Assembly (NCBI GenBank): GCA_003228495.1
Contig: QIDY01000106.1
Span: 1-19,420, forward strand
Origin: Nitrospirota bacterium
Lineage (GTDB): Bacteria; Nitrospirota; Nitrospiria; Nitrospirales; UBA8639
Direction of reading: 5' to 3'
DNA: 19,420 bases
Shown piece after piece: positions 7,673 through 15,421 of this stretch. Below the pieces are notes generated by a model. That model was not told the DNA's origin. It was given only the letters and a program-made list of their open reading frames with translations, and did no database searches. The stretch's first letter is position 1. Every line of letters begins with the position of its first letter. The position numbers and the translations under genes are program-made.

Positions 7673-7804
7673 TATAGCTCTGTTTTGTCAGGGGATGCGT
7701 ACTAAATTTCTGTCGGAAATAACCCGATAGAGTAGTTCAGAGGATTGCCCGGATCAGGGGAATATTTCCATTCGTGTGTTGAGGCTTAGCCAGGATAGAG
7801 ATTT

Positions 7805-9535
7805 GTGTCGGATTTGACGCTTGAGAAAGATGTGCAGCTGCAGACATTCGGCATAGGGAAAACAATTGTCGAAAAGGCTGTAGGGCTACTAGCTGTCCTC
7901 CATAAACATATTATTCTGGTGCTCAGCGGACTGTTTGGACTTTGTTTGCTTGTTATTTATTTGCATATTTCTCAATTGAAAGCGCAAATGGTAGGAGTGA
8001 TTGCTCTTCGGGGTGCTGACACGTATACCAGGGAATTGAGTGAAATGCGGGAATATTATGCAATCGAAGTCGTCCAACGGCTACATGCCCAAGGGATCAA
8101 GCCTTCGGGAACCTATGGAGAGACAGAAGGAGCCATTCCCTTGCCTGCTCTATTAAGCTGGAATTTGGGTGGTCAATTGGTCTCGGGGAGGCCCGGGGAG
8201 CGTGTACGTTTATTCAGTGCGTATCCGTTTCCTCAAGCAGGAGATCTTGGTCAATTGATGGATTCATTTCAACGTGAGGCCTGGGAATTTTTGAATCAAT
8301 ATCCTGAACAGTCCTTTTATCGTGTCGAACAGGTTGATGGTCGTCATTCATTGCGTTTTGCCACGGCCGGACGTATGCAACAGGCATGTGTGAATTGCCA
8401 TAACGAGAACGCTGATAGTCCAAAACGGGATTGGCAAGTCGGACAAGTTGGGGGAATAGTGGAAATCGTCTACCCACTGAACTCGTTAGAGAACATGACC
8501 GGCATGAACTGGGGCGATTCTTACAGGATGATGGGGGCCTTGGTCATGTTGTGGCTGGGAGGGTTTGGGTTAGTCGTCTTGAAACTTCGTCGAGTCTCAG
8601 GTGAATTAGAAGAACAGGTCCAGAATCGTACACATGAATTGCGCGAAGTCAATAAACATTTGACCGTAGAAATTCATGAACGGCAATCGGCAGAAGAGAC
8701 GCTTCGTCAAGCCAGAGATAATTTGGAAAAACGAGTGCAAGAAAGAACGAGTAAATTGGCTTCCTCGAATGTGGAACTCATTCGGGAAGTCGCTGAGCGG
8801 AAACGGGCGGAAGATGATATTCGAAATCTGAATGCGCAACTAGTGCAACGCTCAGCTCAGTTGGAAGCCAGCAATAAAGAACTCGAAACTTTTAGTTATT
8901 CCGTGTCCCATGATCTTCGCGCGCCGTTGCGAGGAATCGATGGATTCAGCCAGGCGGTGATGGATGACTATGACGAGAAATTAGATGAGACGGGGCGAGG
9001 TTATTTGCGTCGGGTACGAGCCGCGAGTCAGCGCATGTCAAAGCTTATCGATGCCATGTTGAATTTAGCGCGGCTGACGCGCGCGGAAATTCATACTCAA
9101 ACATTGGACATGAGCGCGATGGTGCATGGCATTTTGGAGGATCTGCAGAAAATTGAACCTGAACGAAACGTAGAATATGTCGTGAAAAAAAATCTATTTG
9201 CAACAGCGGACCCACAATTGATTCGGGCAGTCTTGGAAAATTTGTTAGGCAATGCGTGGAAGTTCACTTGTCAACAAGAAACGCCTCGCATTGAATTTGG
9301 CCATGAGCAGTACAAGGGGCAGGCAGCGTTTTTCGTGAAAGATAACGGTGTAGGGTTTGATATGGCCTATGTCCATAAATTATTCGGTGCGTTTCAACGA
9401 CTGCATTCCTATACTGAATATCCCGGCGTGGGGGTAGGGTTGGCAACTGTGCATCGCATCATCCAACGCCATGGCGGACAAATTTGGGCGGAGGGTGCGG
9501 TTGGCGAGGGAGCTACCTTTCATTTTACGTTATAG
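7805..9535 (+). CDS. Membrane histidine kinase with haem-c (CxxCH) sensor domain
   Basis: This is a 576-aa sensor kinase. A membrane helix (about 35-55) leads into a roughly 180-residue extracytoplasmic domain resembling DUF3365/Tll0287-like sensors. It contains CVNCH at 195-199, the attachment motif for c-type haem. A second helix (about 241-259) leads to a long coiled coil (262-360). The kinase core follows: H-box SYSVSHDLRAPLRG with His369, N-box LLGNAWKFT with Asn483, G1 DNGVGFD at 513-519 and G2 GVGVGLATVHRI at 541-552, the set typical of phytochrome-type kinases. Start is GTG 7805, with AGGA about 9 bases upstream. Its stop is 20 bp before the response regulator gene, its likely partner. 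Sensing redox state or a small haem ligand is inferred from CxxCH. Confidence 0.92.
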   Translation: MSDLTLEKDVQLQTFGIGKTIVEKAVGLLAVLHKHIILVLSGLFGLCLLVIYLHISQLKAQMVGVIALRGADTYTRELSEMREYYAIEVVQRLHAQGIKPSGTYGETEGAIPLPALLSWNLGGQLVSGRPGERVRLFSAYPFPQAGDLGQLMDSFQREAWEFLNQYPEQSFYRVEQVDGRHSLRFATAGRMQQACVNCHNENADSPKRDWQVGQVGGIVEIVYPLNSLENMTGMNWGDSYRMMGALVMLWLGGFGLVVLKLRRVSGELEEQVQNRTHELREVNKHLTVEIHERQSAEETLRQARDNLEKRVQERTSKLASSNVELIREVAERKRAEDDIRNLNAQLVQRSAQLEASNKELETFSYSVSHDLRAPLRGIDGFSQAVMDDYDEKLDETGRGYLRRVRAASQRMSKLIDAMLNLARLTRAEIHTQTLDMSAMVHGILEDLQKIEPERNVEYVVKKNLFATADPQLIRAVLENLLGNAWKFTCQQETPRIEFGHEQYKGQAAFFVKDNGVGFDMAYVHKLFGAFQRLHSYTEYPGVGVGLATVHRIIQRHGGQIWAEGAVGEGATFHFTL

Positions 9536-9555
9536 TCACAACCAAGGAGGATATC

Positions 9556-10005
9556 ATGACGAACAAAGTGATTCTTTTAGTAGAGGACCATCCCGATGAT
9601 GAAGAGTTGACCATGCGAGCGTTAAAGAAAAACAATATAAAGAATGAAGTTGTGGTTGCGCGTGATGGCGTCGAGGCATTGGAATATTTATTCGGGACAG
9701 GAGCCCATGCCGGGCGGGATATGAACCTCATGCCGCAGATCATTTTGTTGGACCTCAAATTGCCTAAAATCGATGGTCTAGAAGTCTTGCGGCGGTTGCG
9801 TGCAGATGATAGGACAAAATTCTTGCCTGTGGTGGTTCTCACCTCATCTAAAGAAGAACAGGATATTGTGAAGAGCTATCAATTAGGGGCGAACAGTTAT
9901 GTGCGCAAGCCAGTGGACTTCCAGGAATTTTCACAAGCGGTTCAAAATCTTGGATTGTATTGGCTCATTTTGAATGAGTCCGCTTCGGAGAGAGTGCCAG
10001 TCTAA
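9556..10005 (+). CDS. Single-domain response regulator, Rcp1-like
   Basis: This 149-aa CheY-type receiver has no output domain. The acidic pocket is Glu10/Asp11, the phosphoacceptor is Asp66 (ILLDLKLPKIDG), and the switch residues are Thr96 (LTSSKEE) and Lys118 (VRKPVDF). The insert ALEYLFGTGAHAGRD and the overall sequence resemble Rcp1-type partners of cyanobacterial and bacterial phytochrome kinases. It lies 20 bp after the kinase, which has the matching phytochrome-type catalytic domain, so phosphotransfer between the two is very likely. ATG 9556 has a perfect AAGGAGG 5 bases upstream; the longer frame running back into the kinase gene is not used. With no output domain it must act by protein contact or phosphorelay to a target not visible here. 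Confidence 0.93.
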   Translation: MTNKVILLVEDHPDDEELTMRALKKNNIKNEVVVARDGVEALEYLFGTGAHAGRDMNLMPQIILLDLKLPKIDGLEVLRRLRADDRTKFLPVVVLTSSKEEQDIVKSYQLGANSYVRKPVDFQEFSQAVQNLGLYWLILNESASERVPV

Positions 10006-10222
10006 TCAGGCAACGTGGGGACAATCCTGAGAGGTGTTTTTTCGGTCTAGCTCATAGAGATGGATGGGATTCTGTTATCCTCTGTCAATAGTCCCCACTT
10101 CCTGTCAAAATTTTGAGAGCCGAATCCTTCTGTGCAGTCCTGTCCGAGACGCATATCTTCGGCATGGGTTGATTCGACTTTCCCTATTCTTTGAGGATTT
10201 TTCTTTTTTCCCACACATTAGC

Positions 10223-10238
10223 AGGTGGTCAGGTGGTC
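10223..10238 (+). repeat. Tandem 8-bp repeat AGGTGGTC x2
   Basis: Two exact adjacent copies of AGGTGGTC lie immediately upstream of the sigma-54-like promoter. At about 12 bp from the -24 element they are too close for a typical enhancer site, but they could be an accessory protein site. Confidence 0.4.
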
Positions 10239-10249
10239 TCATGTGGACT

Positions 10250-10265
10250 AGGCACATCCTTTGCT
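10250..10265 (+). promoter_or_regulatory. Sigma-54 (RpoN)-type promoter candidate
   Basis: GGCAC (10251-10255) and TTGCT (10261-10265) reproduce the -24/-12 pattern, with exactly 10 bases between the GG and GC dinucleotides, as in the consensus. The base before GG is A rather than T. The predicted transcript would start near 10276, about 38 bases before the ATG of the zinc-ribbon-like gene. The match is good but short, and rests on one site. Confidence 0.45.
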
Positions 10266-10313
10266 GATTTGAAGGATGAATACCACCACCCATACATTTC
10301 AAGGAGGGATATC

Positions 10314-10706
10314 ATGAGACGACTCCTGAGATTGGAAGCCACCGAGCCTGTCCATCAGTATGGATCTCCACAGAATCCAAAACGAAAGAACTCTTTTGAT
10401 GGAATTGGATTGGGGTTCTCAAAAAATGAAAAAGGAAACAGTATCAGAATTAGTCAATGTGCAGAATGTCGAGGGGAAGTCAAAGTTTTTGTCTCTCCAC
10501 GGCGGAATCCACATTCGAGCAAACTGGGTCGGGCCGTCTCGATGAAAGATCATGATCTATGTCGTCGGTGTTGGCGACGGCTGATGCATCAACAACGTAA
10601 AGCCGGAGTGGTGATGCTACCGCTTTCAATGTTTATTGGAGGAAGAAAGTTGCATCCGCGTCTTCTCATGCCAAAGCTTGCTTCCTTGCCGAGGGAAGCT
10701 TCTTAA
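10314..10706 (+). CDS. Small four-cysteine (zinc-ribbon-like) protein, unknown
   Basis: The 130-aa protein is basic and has two CxxC pairs, CAEC (49-52) and CRRC (83-86), about 30 residues apart, a typical layout for a structural zinc site. Arginine and lysine are abundant, which would suit nucleic-acid binding, but no known family is recognised. ATG 10314 has AAGGAGG 6 bases upstream; the longer frame to 10191 has no support. The leader around the start (AAGGAGGGATATCATGA) is almost identical to that of the response regulator gene 760 bp upstream, which could mean shared translation strength or a local duplication of the leader. A sigma-54-like promoter lies 50-60 bp before the ATG. Confidence 0.7.
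   Translation: MRRLLRLEATEPVHQYGSPQNPKRKNSFDGIGLGFSKNEKGNSIRISQCAECRGEVKVFVSPRRNPHSSKLGRAVSMKDHDLCRRCWRRLMHQQRKAGVVMLPLSMFIGGRKLHPRLLMPKLASLPREAS
10680..10705 (+). terminator. Possible terminator overlapping the gene end
   Basis: GCTTCC (10680-10685) pairs with GGAAGC (10694-10699), followed by TTCTT. It covers the last codons of the four-cysteine protein gene and precedes the convergent gene ending at 10766. The short T-rich tail makes it weak. Confidence 0.35.
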
Positions 10707-10765
10707 AGCGTCTTGCGTCTATGAGTAGAATGAGTTTCCGGAACAGTCATGGAATATCTCCGACC

Positions 10766-11335
10766 TTAAGGTGGGGCTGAAAAAGGAGTTTGTGCTTCTC
10801 GAATGAAATCGGTCGCGAGCGTTGTGTTTTGATACTCGACCTTGAGTACCATATTGCCGAACGGGCGACGGACCACTTTTAAGACAACCTGCCCATCTTC
10901 ATAGCCTGCATTCAATTCCTCTAACTTCAGCGCAAGAAAAGCTTTCATGGTTTCGTCTGTGAAGTCATGTGTCAGCCGATAGCTATTCCCTAAAATCCTT
11001 TGTAATTGTTGATGCCATTCATCGGAATATTGCCCCATATCGATGGATATTTTGGCGAGCTGAGGGGTTTCTTCGGCCTCGGAATCCGGAGACGTACTCT
11101 TTAGGGCATAGGTGAGATGCACATAACGATTTTTATTGGAAAGTTCATATATACATTCGTCAGAGGTTGTACAGGGCACCAATTCCTTGACTTTTTCTGG
11201 GGTCATACCGAATTTGAGGTCACGAAATCCCTCAATGTGTTCGGCTGCATATGCAGAGAAACAGAACGCAACCATGATGTAGGAGAGGTGAAAACCATAT
11301 GAGCCGATAGATTTAATAAACGACCATTGGTTCAT
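10766..11335 (-). CDS. Exported protein of unknown function (189 aa)
   Basis: A signal peptide spans residues 1-30 (a hydrophobic run ending FCFSAYA, cleavage expected before AEH). The mature part begins with GFRDLKFGMTPEKVKEL, a motif common at the start of small periplasmic or outer-membrane-associated proteins of unknown role, and has a Cys55/Cys61 pair that could form a disulphide. The rest is mixed alpha/beta with no catalytic motif. ATG 11335 is preferred over an upstream start at 11470 because it places the signal peptide at the N-terminus and has GGAAGGA about 10 bases upstream. It is convergent with the four-cysteine protein gene and monocistronic as far as can be seen. Function unknown. 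Confidence 0.75.
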   Translation of the reverse strand: MNQWSFIKSIGSYGFHLSYIMVAFCFSAYAAEHIEGFRDLKFGMTPEKVKELVPCTTSDECIYELSNKNRYVHLTYALKSTSPDSEAEETPQLAKISIDMGQYSDEWHQQLQRILGNSYRLTHDFTDETMKAFLALKLEELNAGYEDGQVVLKVVRRPFGNMVLKVEYQNTTLATDFIREAQTPFSAPP

Positions 11336-11568
11336 GAATAGGGCATCCTTCCGCAAAATCCGGAGTTGAAAAAGAGAAATTGTAGTAGGCCAAAGCGATT
11401 TCGCTGCATAAATCACCATATCAGATAAAGGCGACCTAAGACACGGGTAAGATGACAACCTGGACACCAAAAATTTCCCATTATGCTACCTAAAGATTCC
11501 TCAAAATGGAGAATTATTAGATAGTGAGATTGATGATAATCAATTGGCCGATATGAAAGCGGAAATTT

Positions 11569-11594
11569 AAAAAAAGGTTCCTGACACCTTAAAA
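11569..11594. repeat. REP-like motif GGTTCCTGACACC
   Basis: An A-rich flank, GGTTCCTGACACCTT and a second A-run form a motif I associate with repeats bordering REP-associated (Y1/IS200-like) transposase genes in several phyla. AAGGT/ACCTT is a short inverted repeat within it. No transposase is nearby, so it is a solitary copy. Recognition is from memory. Confidence 0.4.
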
Positions 11595-11721
11595 GAATGC
11601 TAACTGGCACCAGTAACGATTCCAATAGGAAAAGAATGACCATCTTTTCTCTCTCCCCATATCTTGTGGGTTTTATGCTCGGGGTGTACTGCACTCAGTA
11701 CATGGCAGCTTCAAAGATTTT

Positions 11722-11730
11722 TGCTATAAT
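11722..11730 (+). promoter_or_regulatory. Extended -10 promoter
   Basis: TGCTATAAT is a perfect extended -10 (TG-N-TATAAT) about 30 bases before the start of the small charged protein. No good -35 is seen, which an extended -10 can compensate for. Transcription would begin near 11737. Confidence 0.55.
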
Positions 11731-11759
11731 AGGGGCCTTTCCCACCAGGATGGTGTCGT

Positions 11760-12137
11760 GTGGAACTGGCTCCCCAAAAACGACAACTCCTTACCCAACA
11801 ACACGATGAGCTCGCTGTGCTTCTGGCCGCTCTCGAACAATTGCAAGCGAATTATCACAAAGAACTCGAACATTTCCGCCGACAGGCGCGCAAGAAAGTG
11901 TTTACTCGTGAAATTACCCGTGTCCGTCGCTACCATGAAGAAAAGAGCTTTTGGGAATATCTGAATAACCTTGTTGAGAATATTCATTTATACACATGGC
12001 GGAAAACCGTCGTTGCGTCCTGCACGGCCAAATATCAGCGACAGCGCTATCTGCTCGAGCAAGATTTACGGGATCAACAAGCGCTCCACCGTAAAGAACG
12101 CATCACCCTTCGCTATGATAGCCCCTCCGAAGTGTAA
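11760..12137 (+). CDS. Small charged coiled-coil-like protein, unknown (125 aa)
   Basis: The 125-aa product is highly charged and Gln/Glu/Arg-rich, with almost continuous heptad-like helix (QLLTQQHDELAVLLAALEQL, HKELEHFRRQARKK, then KYQRQRYLLEQDLRDQQAL). It has no membrane segment, signal peptide or catalytic motif, and I do not recognise a family. The GTG start at 11760 lies 9 bases after AGGA and about 30 bases after a perfect extended -10, so the short 5' end is coherent. It converges on hrpB, whose stop is 93 bp beyond. The promoter and intact frame favour a real gene; the function is unknown. Confidence 0.6.
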   Translation: MELAPQKRQLLTQQHDELAVLLAALEQLQANYHKELEHFRRQARKKVFTREITRVRRYHEEKSFWEYLNNLVENIHLYTWRKTVVASCTAKYQRQRYLLEQDLRDQQALHRKERITLRYDSPSEV

Positions 12138-12230
12138 GAAAGCCAGCATTAGAGAGAGTGAGTGCCTCCTCGATGGACCCACAATTTTACTAAAACGAAC
12201 GTGGAAGCCTCATCCTTTGGGCGGGGATCG

Positions 12231-14747
12231 TTACTTCATCTTTCGTTTTTTGATGCCGCGAGTGGGTGGGGCTTGGAGGGGATTATCGGGCCAGAAGTGT
12301 TTGGGGTAGCGGCCTTTGAGTTCTTTTTTGACTTCCACATATCCGGTTTTCCAAAAACTCTTCAGATCCTGTGTCACTTGAACTGGTCTACGGGCCGGCG
12401 ATAACAGATGAATGAGCACTGGCACTTTACCGTTGGCGACGAATGGGGTGCCGGTCATTCCGAGGATTTCTTGCAGTCGTACGGCAAGGATTGGGATTTC
12501 GCCTGATTCGTAATCTAAGGAGATGCGTGACCCGGTAGGAACGGTTAGATGAGTCGGGGCTAGGGTGACGAGGGTGCGCTGTTGTTCTCGTGAGAGATGA
12601 GCCTGCAGCGGCCAGGTAAGGTCTATTCGCTGTAATTGGGCGAGACTGGAGATATCTGTAAGGTAGGGAGCCAGCCAGATTTCAAGTGTCTGAAGGAGTG
12701 TGCCATTCTTCACGTCTGGCCAACCTGGCTCTGAGCCCATCACGCGCCGAAGAAACTGTACCCGGGCTTGCCAAAGGCGTTGGTCCTTAGTCCAGGGTAA
12801 GCAGGAAATGCCAGAGCTTCGGATTCTATTCAGCAGCGCTGTGATCACTAAGTTTGGATTGGGCTGGGGTAGACGGGTTTTTTCGAAGATGATTTTTCCC
12901 AACCGGCGTTCCCGGTGTGCGACGACCGATTCTGTCTTGCCATCCCATTCCACATGTTCTTTGGTCTGAATGTGATCCGAAAAATATTTTTGGAGATCGT
13001 GTTGATGGATGGGCGTGGCCGAGTAGATGCGCGAGACCGGTTGTGCTCCGTCAAGATCGGCGATGACCAAGTACTCCTCAGTTTCTAACGGATCAGGCTG
13101 ATGAAATCGCGCCATTCGGCCATTTGCCAATTTGTACCGTCGGCTTCCATCGTTTTGTTGCTGGGCAATGCGGTCAGGATAGGCCAAGGCCAGAAGAATT
13201 CCTATGTGATCAATGTTGTACGTTTGATTTCCTGAACGAGCTGGGATGCCGAGTATCTGCTGCCACATGTGAGAAGTTTGTCGAAGACGTTGGATCTCTC
13301 CAGGGCCCTTCTTCCGAAAGTCTAGCCTATAGTAGGTATCCATCATTATCCGAAGATCCGCCTGCTTTTGTGAACCCGTTTCCTTCAACAAACTCCCTTC
13401 ACTTAATACCGCCGCTAGATCGCAGGCCAGAGCTCCTAATTGCATGGAAATTCCTCGTAAAATCATGTGTGCGAGTCGGGGGTGGAGAGGCAGATCGGCC
13501 ATCCTCCTCCCATGTTCGGTAATTCTGACTTCCGCATCCAAGGCGCCGAGGGATTGAAGGAGTTGGCAGGCTTGGTTGAAAGCTCCCGCTGGTGGCGAAT
13601 CCAGCCACATAAGTTCGGCCGGATCGTGAATGCCCCACAAGGCTAGTTCCAAAGCCAGTGAAGTAAGGTCGGCATCCAAAATTGCCGGTGGAGTTCGTGT
13701 CGGTAAGGTTCGTTGCGTGCTTTCACCCCAGCATCGTACGCACAATCCCGCTTCAAGCCGTCCAGCTCGTCCCCGCCGTTGTTCAGCGGATTGCTGGGAG
13801 ACATGAATAGTGGTTAATTGACTCATGCCGCTCCGCGCATCGAACCTGGGAACTCGCATAAGTCCCGTATCAAGCACGATGCGGATGCCTTCGATGGTCA
13901 GACTGGTTTCCGCAATATTCGTAGATAGAACGACTTTTCGCCATTTGGCCGGGGGCGGTACAATGGCCTGGTCCTGGGCTTGGGAAGACAAGTTCCCGTA
14001 AAGAGGAGCGATCAGGGTTTGGTGAGGAAGGGATAAAGCGGACAGCTGTTGTTCCACTCTTCGGATTTCTCCAGCCCCGGGCAAAAAGACCAACATATTA
14101 CCGTGTTCCATAAGAAGGAGACGAAGGATGGTCTTGGCCACATGTTGGGCGAATTCTCTTTTTTCGAATGATCCAAGGTAACGCGTCTCAACTGGGTACA
14201 TCTTGCCTTCGCATGTGAGCACTGGAGCCTGTTTCAATTGTTGGGACAGAACCCTCGCTTCCAAAGTGGCCGACATGATCAAGAGTCGAAGGTCTTCACG
14301 AAAAAACGATTGTGTCTGGAGTGTCAAGGCCAGGCCCAAGTCGGCTTGCAGACTCCGTTCATGAAATTCATCGAAGATGACCAGGCCGTAGTCGTTTAGG
14401 GAAGGATCATTTTGAAGGATGCGAGTGAGAATCCCTTCCGTCACGACTTCTATTTTTGTAGTGGGGCCGATCTTTGTGTCCAACCGCATGCGGTATCCGA
14501 CTGTCTCTCCCACCGATTCACCCAAAAGTATGGCCATGCGGCGTGCGGCTGCCCGTGTTGCCAATCGGCGCGGTTCCAACATGATGATTTTTTTTGATTC
14601 AAGCCATGGTTCCTGGAGAAGAGCCAAAGGTACCTGCGTGGTCTTCCCAGCTCCAGGTTCTGCGGTGAGGAGCACAATGGTCTGGCGATGGAAGGTCTGT
14701 CGTAATTCGGAAATGATAGTATCGATGGGATAGGAATGTTTCTTCAT
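12231..14747 (-). CDS. hrpB: ATP-dependent helicase HrpB
   Basis: This is an 838-aa DEAH-family RNA helicase-like ATPase. Walker A (AEPGAGKTT) is at 29-37, motif Ia-like LEPRRLATRAAA at 57-68, the DEFH box at 126-129 and SAT at 159-161. Motif VI (QRRGRAGRLEAG) lies in the second RecA domain. The C-terminal signature HLLSPARRPVQVTQDLKSFW through GRYPKHFWPDNPLQAPPTR is characteristic of HrpB and absent from HrpA. Length is close to the usual 800-850 aa. The ATG at 14747 has no good Shine-Dalgarno sequence (ACCCCTC precedes it). It is on the same strand as dapF and typA but separated from dapF by 784 bp, so it is probably transcribed on its own. The bacterial role of HrpB is poorly defined; RNA remodelling is likely. 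Confidence 0.95.
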   Translation of the reverse strand: MKKHSYPIDTIISELRQTFHRQTIVLLTAEPGAGKTTQVPLALLQEPWLESKKIIMLEPRRLATRAAARRMAILLGESVGETVGYRMRLDTKIGPTTKIEVVTEGILTRILQNDPSLNDYGLVIFDEFHERSLQADLGLALTLQTQSFFREDLRLLIMSATLEARVLSQQLKQAPVLTCEGKMYPVETRYLGSFEKREFAQHVAKTILRLLLMEHGNMLVFLPGAGEIRRVEQQLSALSLPHQTLIAPLYGNLSSQAQDQAIVPPPAKWRKVVLSTNIAETSLTIEGIRIVLDTGLMRVPRFDARSGMSQLTTIHVSQQSAEQRRGRAGRLEAGLCVRCWGESTQRTLPTRTPPAILDADLTSLALELALWGIHDPAELMWLDSPPAGAFNQACQLLQSLGALDAEVRITEHGRRMADLPLHPRLAHMILRGISMQLGALACDLAAVLSEGSLLKETGSQKQADLRIMMDTYYRLDFRKKGPGEIQRLRQTSHMWQQILGIPARSGNQTYNIDHIGILLALAYPDRIAQQQNDGSRRYKLANGRMARFHQPDPLETEEYLVIADLDGAQPVSRIYSATPIHQHDLQKYFSDHIQTKEHVEWDGKTESVVAHRERRLGKIIFEKTRLPQPNPNLVITALLNRIRSSGISCLPWTKDQRLWQARVQFLRRVMGSEPGWPDVKNGTLLQTLEIWLAPYLTDISSLAQLQRIDLTWPLQAHLSREQQRTLVTLAPTHLTVPTGSRISLDYESGEIPILAVRLQEILGMTGTPFVANGKVPVLIHLLSPARRPVQVTQDLKSFWKTGYVEVKKELKGRYPKHFWPDNPLQAPPTRGIKKRKMK

Positions 14748-14879
14748 GAGGGGTTAGGCCGTGATAGGAGGATTCATGTGAAAAATTTGCATATCATATG
14801 ACGGACATTGCCAGAAAACAATGAGAATGCGGTCTATACCGACAAAACACTGATTGTCATATTCCTACTGTGTTCTTTC

Positions 14880-14962
14880 TCGTCATCCCTGCGTGTCTGT
14901 GGCAGGGATCCATCTGAAAAATCCTAGGATAGATTCCTGCCAAAAGCTAGCAGGAATGACGA
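14880..14962. repeat. Two-stem extragenic palindrome
   Basis: The outer arms TCGTCATCCCTGC (14880-14892) and GCAGGAATGACGA (14950-14962) match at 12 of 13 positions. The inner arms TGGCAGGGATC (14900-14910) and GATTCCTGCCA (14932-14942) match at 10 of 11. The centre contains TCCTAGGA. The arm sequence resembles the CGTCATTCCTGC-type extragenic palindromes common in many bacterial genomes. Confidence 0.75.
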
Positions 14963-15009
14963 AGAGGGGGAGATTAGACCAGGAATGACGAGGAGGGGGA
15001 ATTTAGACA
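14952..15009. repeat. Tandem duplication of a 29-bp unit
   Basis: 14952-14980 and 14981-15009 are adjacent near-identical 29-bp units, each starting AGGAATGACGA and containing GAGGGGGA. The first unit contains part of the right outer arm of the palindrome, so the duplication extended that arm outward. Confidence 0.8.
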
Positions 15010-15379
15010 CTGTCTGAAAGGGCATGTCTGGAATTTTACATAAATGATCTGGCATAAAGGACCGTTTTGTGGGAGACAATTTGCCTTGAGAGAGTAGGCA
15101 TAGTCATCTCTGTACCATAAAGGAAAATTGGCATACCACTTTTTTGATGTCCGAGGTACACGGCGTGGTTTAATACGGGGTCTGTTGAATATCTCTCTCC
15201 CATGGCAAATACCTCCCCTTGGAGAAATCGATATCAGCAGCCGACGGGAATGGTCAAAAAAGTCCGTCCAGGAAGGCCGCGAATCGCTTGCTAGATCCCG
15301 CAGGGTCTAACCGTTATTTGGGGCGCGGAGCGTACTCTCAGTATGTGAGCACGGCAAAAGGGCGACCTGCCTGCGCGAA

Positions 15380-15421
15380 GCCGCTACGGCGAAGGGAGGG
15401 AACGCCGATGGCGGCTTTTTT
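15380..15421 (+). terminator. Rho-independent terminator, plus strand, orphan
   Basis: GCCGC (15380-15384) pairs with GCGGC (15411-15415), and CGGC (15387-15390) with GCCG (15404-15407), directly followed by six T (15416-15421). It points right, yet the nearest upstream gene (hrpB) and the downstream gene (dapF) are both on the minus strand. It therefore ends either an unannotated small RNA or nothing at all. Confidence 0.55.

Larger units (their letters stand above)
7448..7804. other. 357-bp spacer after the cassette
   Basis: This spacer separates the ATPase cassette from the histidine kinase. It holds one copy of the 38-bp dispersed repeat, a direct repeat of CTTTTCACTTCA (near 7529 and 7548), and an inverted repeat GGAATT/AATTCC (7639-7644 and 7662-7667). 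I see no convincing intrinsic terminator after the cassette and no strong -35/-10 pair before the kinase. Confidence 0.6.
10006..10313. other. 308-bp spacer after the response regulator
   Basis: The spacer has an inverted repeat GTGGGGAC/GTCCCCAC (10015-10022 and 10091-10098). A weak TCAGG/CCTGA hairpin (10006-10030) is followed by a T-run at 10037-10042, possibly a terminator for the two-component genes. Further on are a tandem 8-bp repeat and a sigma-54-like promoter, listed separately. I see no gene in it. Confidence 0.5.
11336..11759. other. 424-bp divergent spacer
   Basis: This region lies between the divergent exported-protein gene and the small charged-protein gene. It contains a REP-like motif at 11569-11594 and a strong extended -10 at 11722-11730, listed separately. 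A 93-codon minus-strand frame over 11413-11694 has no recognisable features or ribosome site, and I do not call it a gene. Confidence 0.6.

Noticed and set aside
9484..9555. Longer N-terminus for the response regulator
   Set aside because: It would read through the last codons of the kinase in another frame; the ATG at 9556 has a perfect Shine-Dalgarno sequence and starts a normal receiver domain.
11413..11694. 93-codon minus-strand frame upstream of the exported protein
   Set aside because: No ribosome site, composition unlike the neighbours, and it overlaps the REP-like motif.
12231..14747. HrpB as the missing helicase of the ATPase cassette
   Set aside because: It has the full HrpB C-terminal signature, is on the opposite strand and is separated by several unrelated genes.
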